64,000 nt of DNA from an uncultured Bacteroides sp. Lineage in GTDB: Bacteria > Bacteroidota > Bacteroidia > Bacteroidales > Bacteroidaceae. The stretch covers positions 1-64,000 of the forward strand of contig NZ_CAUFUE010000015.1 of assembly GCF_959029255.1 (NCBI RefSeq), given 5' to 3'. The first letter of the stretch is position 1. Each line of letters begins with the position of its first letter. Shown piece by piece: positions 17,548-26,873 of this stretch. The notes beneath the pieces are model-generated. The model had not been told where the DNA came from and ran no database searches. It saw only the letters and a program-made list of their open reading frames with translations. Position numbers and translations under genes: made by a program.

Positions 17548-20500
17548 CTAAGAATGACCCTCTTTATACTGTGTAGGCGAATATCCCGTATATTGTTTAA
17601 ACACCGTACTGAAATAGCGCGATGTAGAAAATCCGGTCTGGTCTGCTATTTCGTTTATACTTAGTTTGCTGTGGGTCAGGAAGTCTATTGCACGCTCTAT
17701 ACGTATCTTGGTGATATAATCGCTGGACCCCATGCCTGTCAGTGCTTTCAGTTTGTTGTATAGAGAAGCGCGGCTGACACCCAGTTCCGTACAAAGGAAA
17801 GGTACTCCCAATTGCTCGTTATCCAGGTTCTTGGAAATCAAGCTGTTCAGGTGGTTGAGGAATTGCTCGTCTGCGGAACTGAATGTGGTTTCTTCGGGTT
17901 GAGGTAGTGAACCGGTTTCGGAGTAACGTGTACGTATGCGTTCCCGGTTTTTCAACTGGTTACAAATGATGGCGTATAGCATGCTTACCTCGAATGGTTT
18001 TGTCAGGTAAGCATCTGCTCCGTTCTTGTATCCAAAAAGTTGGCTTTCCTCGTCATTGCGGGCTGTGAGTAGTATGACTGGGGTGTGGCTGATATCAAGA
18101 TCTTCCTTGATGTGCTTACATAGTTCGTAGCCGTTCATGCGGGGCATCTGTATGTCGCTCACTACGATGTCCGGATGAGATTTTCGGCAGATATCGAGGG
18201 CCTCTTCACCATTGGAGGCTACCCACACCTTTTTGAATTTATTTTTGAGAGCGGTGTTTAAGTACTCTATCAGGTCGTCATTATCATCTACTATGAGCAA
18301 AGTGTTTGCTTGCGCGTCGACGGGAGCGGAAGAACTGCCCGGTATGCTTTCCGTCTCTTGGGTAGGAGCCAGTAACTCGTTCAAATAGGCTTGCGGCTGC
18401 AATGTGATTTTGCCGGGCTGTATGTCAAGTGGCAATTCAAACCAGAAGGTGGAACCGGGAGTGTCGTTGTGCTCGTAAGCACCGATGCTTCCTCCGTGTT
18501 GTTCTGTCAGGATTTTGGAGTAAGACAATCCGATACCTGTTCCCGGTCGGCTATTGTTACCTTGATAGAAACGGGTAAATAAGCTGTTGGTGTCTACATC
18601 CTTCAATCCGATACCTTGATCGGCAATGGAGATACGTACACGTTTCTTGTCATCCGATAGCGTTACGGAAACTGTGATTTGTGTGTTTTCAGGACTATAT
18701 TTCAGCGCATTCACTAATAGATTGGTGAATACGGTGGTACACTTCTCCTTGTCGCAACAAAGGTGCCCGATTTCTGTATTGGGCTGGAAGATTATGCTGA
18801 TGCCCCTATCACCGGATTCCGGCTCAAAATCAGTGATAAGTTGTTCTATCCAAGTATTTATTTCTATTTCTTCGACATTTAGCGTACTTTGTCCCACTTC
18901 CATTTTGCGTACGTCCAAAACCATGTTCAGTAGTTTTTTCATGCGTCCGGATTGTTTGCATATGTTTTGTATCGTAGTGTACTTGCTGTCGTCCGGCTTC
19001 AGCGACTCCAATAACTGCTTGAGAGGGGCATGTATCAGTGTCAAAGGGGTGCGCAGCTCGTGGTTGATATTGATAAGGAAACGAACTTTCTCCTCATATA
19101 CCTGTTGTTCGTGCTCTTTCATCGCCCACTTCAGTTTGTTCTCTTTGCGGCGCAGCAAAGAACTTACAATACCAGTAAAAATGGCAAGAATTAGAATAAT
19201 ACAACAAATGGTGAACCACCCTGATTTATACCAGGGAGGTAGTATAATCAATTTTAATATTTGATGGTCCTTTGTCCAGCCTCCGGTGCGGGTGCTACAT
19301 GAAGCTAATATCTTATAAGTCCCTGTCGGCAGACTGTTCAGTGTTAGTTCGGGTTGATAGGAATATGATACTTGTCCATCCATACCTTGCAGTGTATAGC
19401 GGAAAGTCGGTTTCCAGAAAATATCTTTATTACTGGCAATGATTTTGATGGAAATGGGTTTGGTCTGTTCCATTACTTTCAGGCTTTGACCATTTGATAT
19501 CCGGTTATTCATTCGTTCTCCCCCTACCCATATATCAGCAAGGTTGAGAATGGGAGGTTCTGTTGGTTCAGCAGGCAATTGCTTGCTTATGTGGAGTAAG
19601 CCATTTACACCGCCCATAAAGATTTCACCTTGTGCCGATAGCAGGCGTGGTTTTCCAAGGTATTCGTTGGGTACTACACCATCTGATTCTCCGTAAAGGA
19701 TAAAATCGCCATCGTCAATGAGGTGGGCAAATAGTTTTCCGTCTGTTCCTAACCAAACTCGTCCTTGCTTATCGCAAATCAGTGCATTAACTCCGTTAAT
19801 TAAATAGTTTGGCACATTAATGTGTTGTTTGTTTTTGGGCGAATAATAACTTAATCCATGATTACCTCCAATCCAAAAGATGCCGTTTGTATCAAGAGAT
19901 ACAGAGTTGATGACAGTGTCTATGGAGCAGCTATAAATGGTGTTAAGCCGGTGCAGACTATCCAATTGGAATATGTGTTTGGAATCATGTAGGAAACTTC
20001 GTGATTTGTCGTTGCATACCGGTAGTAGTACACCATTGATTTGTGTATATTTGTCCAATGTGATTGGAGTGAATTTCTTTTCGGTCAAGTGATAGCTATA
20101 AGGAGAACTGGAAAGTAGCAATACTGTTTCCGGAGTGTTTTGAAATACGTTGACGTTTTTTCCTCCTTGACACAAAAGTGAGTTAATGCTGTCATTGATA
20201 ATAACTAATGGTTGGCAACTCCCGGTTTTTTTATCAAAAAAGAATATACCTTTGCTGAAGGAAGAAATCAATAGGCGTCTTTTATCCACACCCGTAATAG
20301 ACGATACTTTGTCTCCCCAGGTAGGAAGTATATGACGGAATTTTTTTGTTTCGGGATTGAAACAATTGATACCACCACCATCGGTACCTACCCAGATATT
20401 TTGTTCATCGTCCTGGTAAATGCTAAGAACTACTTTTTCACTTAGCCCGTATTCTACACCGGGCAAAGCATCTGAATAGGTTTTCATTCCCACTTCTTTG

Positions 20501-21450
20501 ATATTTATCAATCCGCCCCGCACACTTCCTGCCCACATGTTGTTGCTGAAGTCACTGTATAAACAGAGTATGGAATTAACGGGTAGGGAATATGGGTTAC
20601 CTGGAACATGCTCCAAAATAGTCATCTCGTTGTTTACAGGATTTAATAGATAAATGCCTGCTCCATCCGTACCTATCCATATTTGCCCGTTACGCTCGGC
20701 TATGGAAAGTACGACATTGGTTTTTAGCAGTGAGTTTTGCGTATGGTAGGCATGTAGGAGTTTTCCGTTCCTGTCATAGCACATCACACCTTGATGATAG
20801 GGTGCTACCCAAACATTTCCTTTGGAATCTATGAAACAAGCTACTAATCCTTCACTTTTAAAGGGTACAGGACGTGTTTTCCCAGTTTGTATGTCAATGA
20901 GTAGCGCATTTCTCCATCGGTTTGTTGCGAGTAATGTTTGTTCATCCCATTTTTGTAAAGCTGTGATATTGTATTGATTGCTGGGCTTCAGAAAACGGAG
21001 GTGGTTAATTTGCCGGGTTGCATAATCATATTTATAGATTCTGCCGTAACTACCGAATAAAACGCCATCTTCCCAAGGACATATGGAAGAGGCTACTATC
21101 GGAGTTCCGTCTTTGGCTTTTGCTTGCAGGAAATTATCTTCAGAATTATTGTAATAAAATACACCCTTGTCGGTAATAGCCCAAATGGTGTGTGTCGTGT
21201 CTTCAAATAGATGGGTGATATCGTGATGGAGATACTTTTTGAGTTCATATCCATCAAAACGTCCGATGCCGGAACGTGTTCCTACCCAAACGTAACCTTT
21301 CTCGTGGCTTACAGTCAGACAGCGGACAGAAGAAGACAGCCCATTTTGGGGATTGATTTGTTGAAAGGCATATTGTTTTGCACCTGCCATTTTCAGTATA
21401 AAGCAGAATGATAAACATAATATTAGGACGGATGATAGTATTCTTTTCAT
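17548..21450 (-). CDS. Hybrid two-component system sensor/regulator (HTCS) of the PUL
   Basis: A single protein of 1300 residues that combines sensing and transcription control, the usual PUL regulator in Bacteroides. In order: signal peptide (about 1-24); a periplasmic two-propeller sensor built of Reg_prop repeats (NVWVAP, QIWIGTDGAGIYLL, NIWVGTDGGGINCF); a Y_Y_Y domain (about 650-730); one membrane helix (about 745-770); histidine kinase with phosphoacceptor His in NHELRTPL (about H797) and ATP-binding GIGLSYSKILTEQHGG; receiver domain with phosphoacceptor Asp in VVSDIQMPRMNG (about D1099); and a C-terminal AraC helix-turn-helix. It is transcribed divergently from susC and probably activates that operon on binding a glycan fragment. 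The start MKRILSSV is preferred over an ATG four codons upstream. Confidence 0.95.
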   Translation of the reverse strand: MKRILSSVLILCLSFCFILKMAGAKQYAFQQINPQNGLSSSVRCLTVSHEKGYVWVGTRSGIGRFDGYELKKYLHHDITHLFEDTTHTIWAITDKGVFYYNNSEDNFLQAKAKDGTPIVASSICPWEDGVLFGSYGRIYKYDYATRQINHLRFLKPSNQYNITALQKWDEQTLLATNRWRNALLIDIQTGKTRPVPFKSEGLVACFIDSKGNVWVAPYHQGVMCYDRNGKLLHAYHTQNSLLKTNVVLSIAERNGQIWIGTDGAGIYLLNPVNNEMTILEHVPGNPYSLPVNSILCLYSDFSNNMWAGSVRGGLINIKEVGMKTYSDALPGVEYGLSEKVVLSIYQDDEQNIWVGTDGGGINCFNPETKKFRHILPTWGDKVSSITGVDKRRLLISSFSKGIFFFDKKTGSCQPLVIINDSINSLLCQGGKNVNVFQNTPETVLLLSSSPYSYHLTEKKFTPITLDKYTQINGVLLPVCNDKSRSFLHDSKHIFQLDSLHRLNTIYSCSIDTVINSVSLDTNGIFWIGGNHGLSYYSPKNKQHINVPNYLINGVNALICDKQGRVWLGTDGKLFAHLIDDGDFILYGESDGVVPNEYLGKPRLLSAQGEIFMGGVNGLLHISKQLPAEPTEPPILNLADIWVGGERMNNRISNGQSLKVMEQTKPISIKIIASNKDIFWKPTFRYTLQGMDGQVSYSYQPELTLNSLPTGTYKILASCSTRTGGWTKDHQILKLIILPPWYKSGWFTICCIILILAIFTGIVSSLLRRKENKLKWAMKEHEQQVYEEKVRFLININHELRTPLTLIHAPLKQLLESLKPDDSKYTTIQNICKQSGRMKKLLNMVLDVRKMEVGQSTLNVEEIEINTWIEQLITDFEPESGDRGISIIFQPNTEIGHLCCDKEKCTTVFTNLLVNALKYSPENTQITVSVTLSDDKKRVRISIADQGIGLKDVDTNSLFTRFYQGNNSRPGTGIGLSYSKILTEQHGGSIGAYEHNDTPGSTFWFELPLDIQPGKITLQPQAYLNELLAPTQETESIPGSSSAPVDAQANTLLIVDDNDDLIEYLNTALKNKFKKVWVASNGEEALDICRKSHPDIVVSDIQMPRMNGYELCKHIKEDLDISHTPVILLTARNDEESQLFGYKNGADAYLTKPFEVSMLYAIICNQLKNRERIRTRYSETGSLPQPEETTFSSADEQFLNHLNSLISKNLDNEQLGVPFLCTELGVSRASLYNKLKALTGMGSSDYITKIRIERAIDFLTHSKLSINEIADQTGFSTSRYFSTVFKQYTGYSPTQYKEGHS

Positions 21451-21550
21451 GGGAAATGGCACTAAAGGTTAGAACAAATTTAGTCTATTGTTATGAAATG
21501 TGCAAAGGTTTGTGAAAAATAACCGTTTTATCTTTAAATATTTTTTTTGA

Positions 21551-21586
21551 TAGAAGTATTAGGATTGTGTCTAATAACTGCTTCTA
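21551..21586. promoter_or_regulatory. Inverted repeat in the HTCS-susC intergenic region
   Basis: TAGAAG-TATTAG and CTAATA...CTTCTA form an imperfect 36-bp inverted repeat about 70 bp upstream of the likely susC -7 box. The AraC-type domain of the HTCS is expected to bind in this gap, so this is a candidate operator. It could also be a hairpin in the HTCS leader. Confidence 0.4.
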
Positions 21587-21652
21587 TGCGTGATTAGTCA
21601 ATTTTGGAGGCGAATTTAGTGATTATTGAACATCTGCTTTTTTGCTTTGCCT

Positions 21653-21660
21653 TACATTTG
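21653..21660 (+). promoter_or_regulatory. Likely -7 element of the susC promoter
   Basis: TACATTTG fits the Bacteroides -7 consensus TAnnTTTG, about 67 bp before the susC ATG. No good TTTG lies at the -33 position. A weak -33 would agree with a promoter that depends on the HTCS activator. Confidence 0.5.
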
Positions 21661-21726
21661 TATCGGATTTAAAGGACAAGTGTCTTAAAATTATTACCTA
21701 TAATTAAATATTATGAAAAATTGCTT

Positions 21727-24700
21727 ATGAAAAAGATTCGTTTCGTTTTTCTACTGCTTCTTATGTTAATTCCTTTGGGAGCATTTGCACAGCAACAAAT
21801 GATTAAAGGACGTGTTCTCGATGAAAGAGGCGAGACCGTTATTGGTGCATCAGTATCAGTTAAAGGTACAACAACCGGTGGTATAACCAACTTGGATGGC
21901 GAATTTGCCGTAGCGGGTAAAGTTGGAGATGTATTGTCTATTACCTATATAGGATACTCTCCATTGGAAGTAAAAGTGACTAAACTCACGGGTAATACAT
22001 TTACTTTGAAAGAAGATGCTGAACTTCTGGAAGAAGTAGTAGTGGTAGGTATGGATAAACAGAAAAGAAATACTATAACTGCTGCTGTAGCTACAGTAAA
22101 ATCAGAGGCTATTACCAGTCGTCCGGTAACTGATTTGACAAGTGCCTTACAAGGAAATGTTGCCGGTTTGAACTTTGCTTCAGATGCTGCTTCCGATGGT
22201 GTAGGTGGTGAAACCGGTGCTGAAATCAAGTTCAATATTCGCGGTATTGGTTCTATTAATGGTGGTGAACCATATGTATTGGTGGATGGTGTGGAGCAGA
22301 GCATGCAGAATGTCAATCCTGCCGACATCGAAAGTATCAGTGTCTTGAAAGATGCTTCTGCTTCTGCCGTGTATGGTGCCCGTGCTGCTTATGGTGTGGT
22401 ATTAGTCACTACTAAGAGTGGTAAGCAGGAGAAGGCTAAGGTGTCTTATCGAGGTACTGTTGGTTTTAGCTCTCCTATCGGTATGCCTAAGATGATGAAC
22501 TCTTATGAGTTTGCTAACTATGTTAATGAACGTCAGGATAATATGGGCTTGAAGCATGTTTTCTCCAGTGAAACAATGGATAAGATGCTGCAATTCATGG
22601 TTAATCCCTATTCGGAAGAACTGCCTGGACTGGGTTTAAGTGCTGATAAAACAGGTTGGGCTTCAGCTTATGATAATCAATATGCCAATACAGACTGGTT
22701 CCAATATTATTTCAAAGATCGTTCGCTTCGCCATTCACACAACTTGAATATTACGGGTGGTTCTGAAAAAATTAATTATTACATAGGTATGGGATATACT
22801 TATCAGGAAGGTCTGTTGGACAAAGTTGAGGATACTTTGAACAAATACAATCTGAATACAAAATTTCAGTTCCGCGTAAATGATTGGTTGAAGTTCAATT
22901 TCAATAATAACGTTACGTTGAATATGATTAAACGTCCGATGGCTAACCAAACAATTTTCTATGCGACATTGGGTAATGCGTATCCGAATCGTCCGACACA
23001 TTTACCGGTTGAATCGGAATATAATCTGCCTACCTGGAATGAATTTCTTTATATGCAGAATACACATTATCAGAAAAATCGTATTTCGGATGCTATGACT
23101 TTCTCTACTACAATTTCTCCGCTTTCGGGATGGGACATCATGGGAGAAATGAAAGTACGTTTTGACATAGAAAACAATGATTTTGTATTTAAGAAGTCTT
23201 CTTATGAACAGCCGACCGGTGTACTTGAAACAATAACCAGTTCTCGTCAGGGATACCAGTATCCGGGTATGAATTGGCGAAATACTTTGCCAGGCTCTTA
23301 TACTCGTGGTAGTACTTTTAATTACTATTTGTCTCCGAATGTTTCAACTGCTTATACACACCAATGGGGAGATCATTTCTTCAAAGCGATGGGTGGTTAT
23401 CAAATGGAGTTACAAGAGAATTCTAATGAGTATATGTATAAAGACGGCATGTTGAGTGAGGATACTTATGCTTTTGATAATGCGAATGGACAAATTTATG
23501 CCGGTGAGTCTCGTACACACTGGGCTACAATGGGTATGTATGCCCGTCTAAACTGGAATTATCAGAATGTTTATTTCTTAGAATTTAGTGGACGTTATGA
23601 CGGTTCTTCCCGTTTTGCAGCAGGTAATCGTTGGGGCTTCTTTCCTTCTTTTTCTGCCGGTTATGATATAGCACGTACTGACTATTTTACTAAGCTGAAC
23701 TTACCTGTTTCTCAATTGAAAGTGCGTTTGTCTTACGGACGTTTAGGTAATCAGAATGGTGCAGGATACTATGATTATCTGGGTACTATGAATTTGAGTG
23801 TGGATAATGCCAACGCTTGGTTGCTGCCTGAAAAGGGAACTATTGCTACTACTCCTAAGATGGTAAGTCCTTATATTACTTGGGAGAAGGTAGATAATGC
23901 CAACCTGGGTTTAGATGTAATGTTATTTAATAATCGTCTTTCTCTTACTGCCGATATTTACCAACGTACAACAAAAGATATGATTGGCCCGGCAGAAGCT
24001 ATTCCGGCTATTGGTGGTATAGCTGCTGACGACCGTGCTAAAGTGAACAACGCAACGTTGCGTAACCGGGGTTGGGAACTTTCTATTAATTGGAGTGATG
24101 AATTGAAGTGTGGCTTGAGCTATGGCGTCGGCTTTAATATCTTTGATTACAAGGCTGTGGTTACCGAGTATAACAATCCTGAAGGCATTATTTATAATAA
24201 TCATACCGGTTTGGCACGCAATAAGGGATATTATGCCGGAATGGATTTAGGTGAAATCTGGGGATATCGTGTGGATGGACTTTTCCAAAGCAATGCTGAA
24301 ATAGAAGACTATCTGAATAAGAAAGATTTGTCATTCTTCAAGTCATCTACCAGTTGGCAACGTGGTGATTTAAAATATGTGGATGTAGATGGCAACGGTT
24401 CTGTCAATCCTGGTAGTGGAACATTGAAGGATCATGGTGATTTGACCATTATCGGTAATACTACTCCGCGTTATTCGTTTGGTATCAATTTGAATGTGGG
24501 TTACAAAGGCTTCCAGGTTTCTACTTTGCTGCAAGGTGTGGCAAAACGTGATTTCCCGATGGCGGGTAGTACTTATTTATATGGTGGTAGCAATTATTTC
24601 AAGGAACATCTTGATTACTTTTCTCCATCCAATCCTGGGGCTTATCTACCACGTTTGACGGATACAAAGTCTCAAGACTATTATGTAAACACAGGCTATA

Positions 24701-25014
24701 ATACCGACCGTTATTTGTTGGATGCCTCTTATATGCGTATGAAGAATTTAACGGTATCTTATTCTTTTAATAAAAAAGTACTCAAGCGTATCGGATTGGA
24801 AAATCTGAGACTTTATTTCACTTGTGATAACTTGTTTACTATTTCCAACTTACCCGATTCTTTTGACCCTGAAACTCTAAATCAGGTAAATACCTGGGCA
24901 GGAGGTAGTACGGAATCTGCTCCCGGATTGACATCGGCTTTGACACAGAACGGTAACGGAAAGGTATATCCCATGAATAAGAACTTTGTATTTGGTATTG
25001 ACTTTACATTCTAA
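21727..25014 (+). CDS. susC: SusC-like TonB-dependent outer membrane transporter
   Basis: Outer-membrane barrel that imports oligosaccharides using TonB energy, working with SusD as its lid; 1095 residues from the ATG at 21727. A signal peptide ends at AFAQQ. A carboxypeptidase-regulatory-like domain follows (KGRVLDERGETVIGASVSVK), then the SusC motif LLEEVVVVGMDKQKRN, the plug (near 135-235, with VLKDASASAVYGARAAYGVV), and a long beta barrel ending in VFGIDFTF with a terminal aromatic residue. The frame also reads from a TTG six bases earlier, but ATG is preferred. It is the first gene of the PUL operon; susD begins 15 bp after its stop. Confidence 0.96.
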   Translation: MKKIRFVFLLLLMLIPLGAFAQQQMIKGRVLDERGETVIGASVSVKGTTTGGITNLDGEFAVAGKVGDVLSITYIGYSPLEVKVTKLTGNTFTLKEDAELLEEVVVVGMDKQKRNTITAAVATVKSEAITSRPVTDLTSALQGNVAGLNFASDAASDGVGGETGAEIKFNIRGIGSINGGEPYVLVDGVEQSMQNVNPADIESISVLKDASASAVYGARAAYGVVLVTTKSGKQEKAKVSYRGTVGFSSPIGMPKMMNSYEFANYVNERQDNMGLKHVFSSETMDKMLQFMVNPYSEELPGLGLSADKTGWASAYDNQYANTDWFQYYFKDRSLRHSHNLNITGGSEKINYYIGMGYTYQEGLLDKVEDTLNKYNLNTKFQFRVNDWLKFNFNNNVTLNMIKRPMANQTIFYATLGNAYPNRPTHLPVESEYNLPTWNEFLYMQNTHYQKNRISDAMTFSTTISPLSGWDIMGEMKVRFDIENNDFVFKKSSYEQPTGVLETITSSRQGYQYPGMNWRNTLPGSYTRGSTFNYYLSPNVSTAYTHQWGDHFFKAMGGYQMELQENSNEYMYKDGMLSEDTYAFDNANGQIYAGESRTHWATMGMYARLNWNYQNVYFLEFSGRYDGSSRFAAGNRWGFFPSFSAGYDIARTDYFTKLNLPVSQLKVRLSYGRLGNQNGAGYYDYLGTMNLSVDNANAWLLPEKGTIATTPKMVSPYITWEKVDNANLGLDVMLFNNRLSLTADIYQRTTKDMIGPAEAIPAIGGIAADDRAKVNNATLRNRGWELSINWSDELKCGLSYGVGFNIFDYKAVVTEYNNPEGIIYNNHTGLARNKGYYAGMDLGEIWGYRVDGLFQSNAEIEDYLNKKDLSFFKSSTSWQRGDLKYVDVDGNGSVNPGSGTLKDHGDLTIIGNTTPRYSFGINLNVGYKGFQVSTLLQGVAKRDFPMAGSTYLYGGSNYFKEHLDYFSPSNPGAYLPRLTDTKSQDYYVNTGYNTDRYLLDASYMRMKNLTVSYSFNKKVLKRIGLENLRLYFTCDNLFTISNLPDSFDPETLNQVNTWAGGSTESAPGLTSALTQNGNGKVYPMNKNFVFGIDFTF

Positions 25015-25029
25015 AGGAGGACTAACATC

Positions 25030-26835
25030 ATGAAGAAAAAACATATTATTATAGCCGCTTTGATGGGATTTGCACTTTCTGCTTGTTCCGACTTTTTGGA
25101 CAGAGAACCTATCACAGCTCCTAACAATGCAACTTTCCTGGCAACTCAAGATCAGGTGAAGACTTACATAAATGGTTTATATACTGCTCTCCCTTCATTA
25201 ACCACTTATGGTATGAGCATTCGTGGAGAAGAGAAAAACAGTGATAACATTTTGGCAGAAAAATACGACCGTCGTCTTAATGGTGAGTATCAATCATTTG
25301 ATGCTTCAACAGAATGGCAAACAGGATATAAGAATTTGCGTAATGTAAATTACTTTTTCAATTATTATTGCGTTCCGGAAGCAGCAGAGACAGATGATGT
25401 GCTCTCGTTGAAAGGTGAAGCTTTTTTTCTGCGTGCTTACTGGCATTTCTATTTGCTGACACGCTTTGGTGACATACCTGTAATGGATTCTTTTTGGGAT
25501 GAGAATGCAACAGTAGCCGGTTTGCAAATTCCTGCAAGGAAGCGTTCAGATGTTGCTAAATTTATATTGGAAGATCTTACAACTGCAAAAGGTTTGTTGA
25601 ATGAACGTAGTAAAAACTCAGGATTGAGAATTAGCAAGGAAGCAGCTCTGATTTTGGCTATGCGTGTTGCTTTGTTTGAAGGTTCTTGGGAGAAGTATCA
25701 CAAGAATACTGATTTTTCCACGGAAGATAATTCTGAATATTTCTTTCGACAAGTAATAAATTTGGGCGATGAACTGTTCCAAATGAACGTAGCGTTGAAT
25801 ACTTTGGAAACCGATGCTACTGCAAAGACTAAGAATGATGCATTTGCACATCTGTTTAATCAGGCAGATCTTTCGTCCGTCTCGGAAGCGGTGTTCTGGA
25901 AGAAGTATTCTATTGATGCCGGCGTATCTCATTCTATACTGGGTTTGCTGGGGAGTGGCGTAGTAGATAACGAAGGTCCGGCAGGACTGTCAAAATCGTT
26001 GGTTGATAATTTTCTGAATGCTGATGGTACATTTATTAATCCGACTGATGAGAAATTCAAGGATTTCAATTTAACTTTTGAAGGACGCGACCCTCGATTG
26101 ACAGAGATGGTAATGAGTACCGGTGCCAAGTTTAAATCAACAACTGCTCCTTCAAGACCTATGTTGGTGAAAGAATATTCAGAAGAGGATAAGAACGATA
26201 TTTTACCTCCGTACCTGAAAGGTGACGGACAGCAGAGAAATGTTACGGGTTTTCATATTCGTTTGGGGATTGACACTACTTATGTGAGTGGTATGTCCGC
26301 AACACCTCATATCCTAATTCGTTTTGCGGAAGCATTGCTCAGTTATGCAGAAGCTGCAGAAGAGTTGGGTGAATGTACGGATGCTGTTTTGGAAAAAACT
26401 TTGAAACCTTTACGCGAGCGGGTTGGAGTTACCTATGTGAAGCCTTCGGTTATTGATCCGAACTTTACTGATTTTGGTTATACTTTAACTCCTAACATGC
26501 AGGAAATACGTCGCGAGAGACGTTCAGAACTCGCCTTGCAAGGCTATCGCCTAAACGATCTGTTACGTTGGAGGGCTCATAAACTTATTTGTAACCAACG
26601 TGGCAGAGGTGCTTATTTGGGTAAGGATGGTATACTTTATAAGTCATTTGCAGAGAGCGATCAGGAAACCATAAACAAAGTATTAGTTGATGGAAATGGT
26701 TGGATGGATCCATTGCAACAGTATTTGCCCTCTGGTTATCTGTTCAATCCGGAGAGAGATTATCTGTTGCCTATTCCACCTGATGAATTGCAGTTGAACA
26801 AGCAATTAGTACAAAATCCAGGTGGCTGGAATTAA
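25030..26835 (+). CDS. susD: SusD-like surface glycan-binding lipoprotein
   Basis: Outer-surface lipoprotein of 601 residues that captures glycan and caps the SusC barrel. The signal peptide ends at a lipobox, FALSACSD (Cys19). The SusD/RagB fold is recognisable from LDREPITAPNN, the TPR-like helical part (KGEAFFLRAYWHFYLLTRFG) and the C-terminal EIRRERRSELALQGYRLNDL. AAAGGAGG lies at the junction with the susC stop, a clear Shine-Dalgarno sequence and uncommon in Bacteroides. The likely ligand, a sulfated LacNAc-type glycan, is inferred from the neighbouring enzymes. Confidence 0.95.
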   Translation: MKKKHIIIAALMGFALSACSDFLDREPITAPNNATFLATQDQVKTYINGLYTALPSLTTYGMSIRGEEKNSDNILAEKYDRRLNGEYQSFDASTEWQTGYKNLRNVNYFFNYYCVPEAAETDDVLSLKGEAFFLRAYWHFYLLTRFGDIPVMDSFWDENATVAGLQIPARKRSDVAKFILEDLTTAKGLLNERSKNSGLRISKEAALILAMRVALFEGSWEKYHKNTDFSTEDNSEYFFRQVINLGDELFQMNVALNTLETDATAKTKNDAFAHLFNQADLSSVSEAVFWKKYSIDAGVSHSILGLLGSGVVDNEGPAGLSKSLVDNFLNADGTFINPTDEKFKDFNLTFEGRDPRLTEMVMSTGAKFKSTTAPSRPMLVKEYSEEDKNDILPPYLKGDGQQRNVTGFHIRLGIDTTYVSGMSATPHILIRFAEALLSYAEAAEELGECTDAVLEKTLKPLRERVGVTYVKPSVIDPNFTDFGYTLTPNMQEIRRERRSELALQGYRLNDLLRWRAHKLICNQRGRGAYLGKDGILYKSFAESDQETINKVLVDGNGWMDPLQQYLPSGYLFNPERDYLLPIPPDELQLNKQLVQNPGGWN

Positions 26836-26873
26836 AGAGTTACAAACAATCATTCATTCAAAATAAGAATTAT

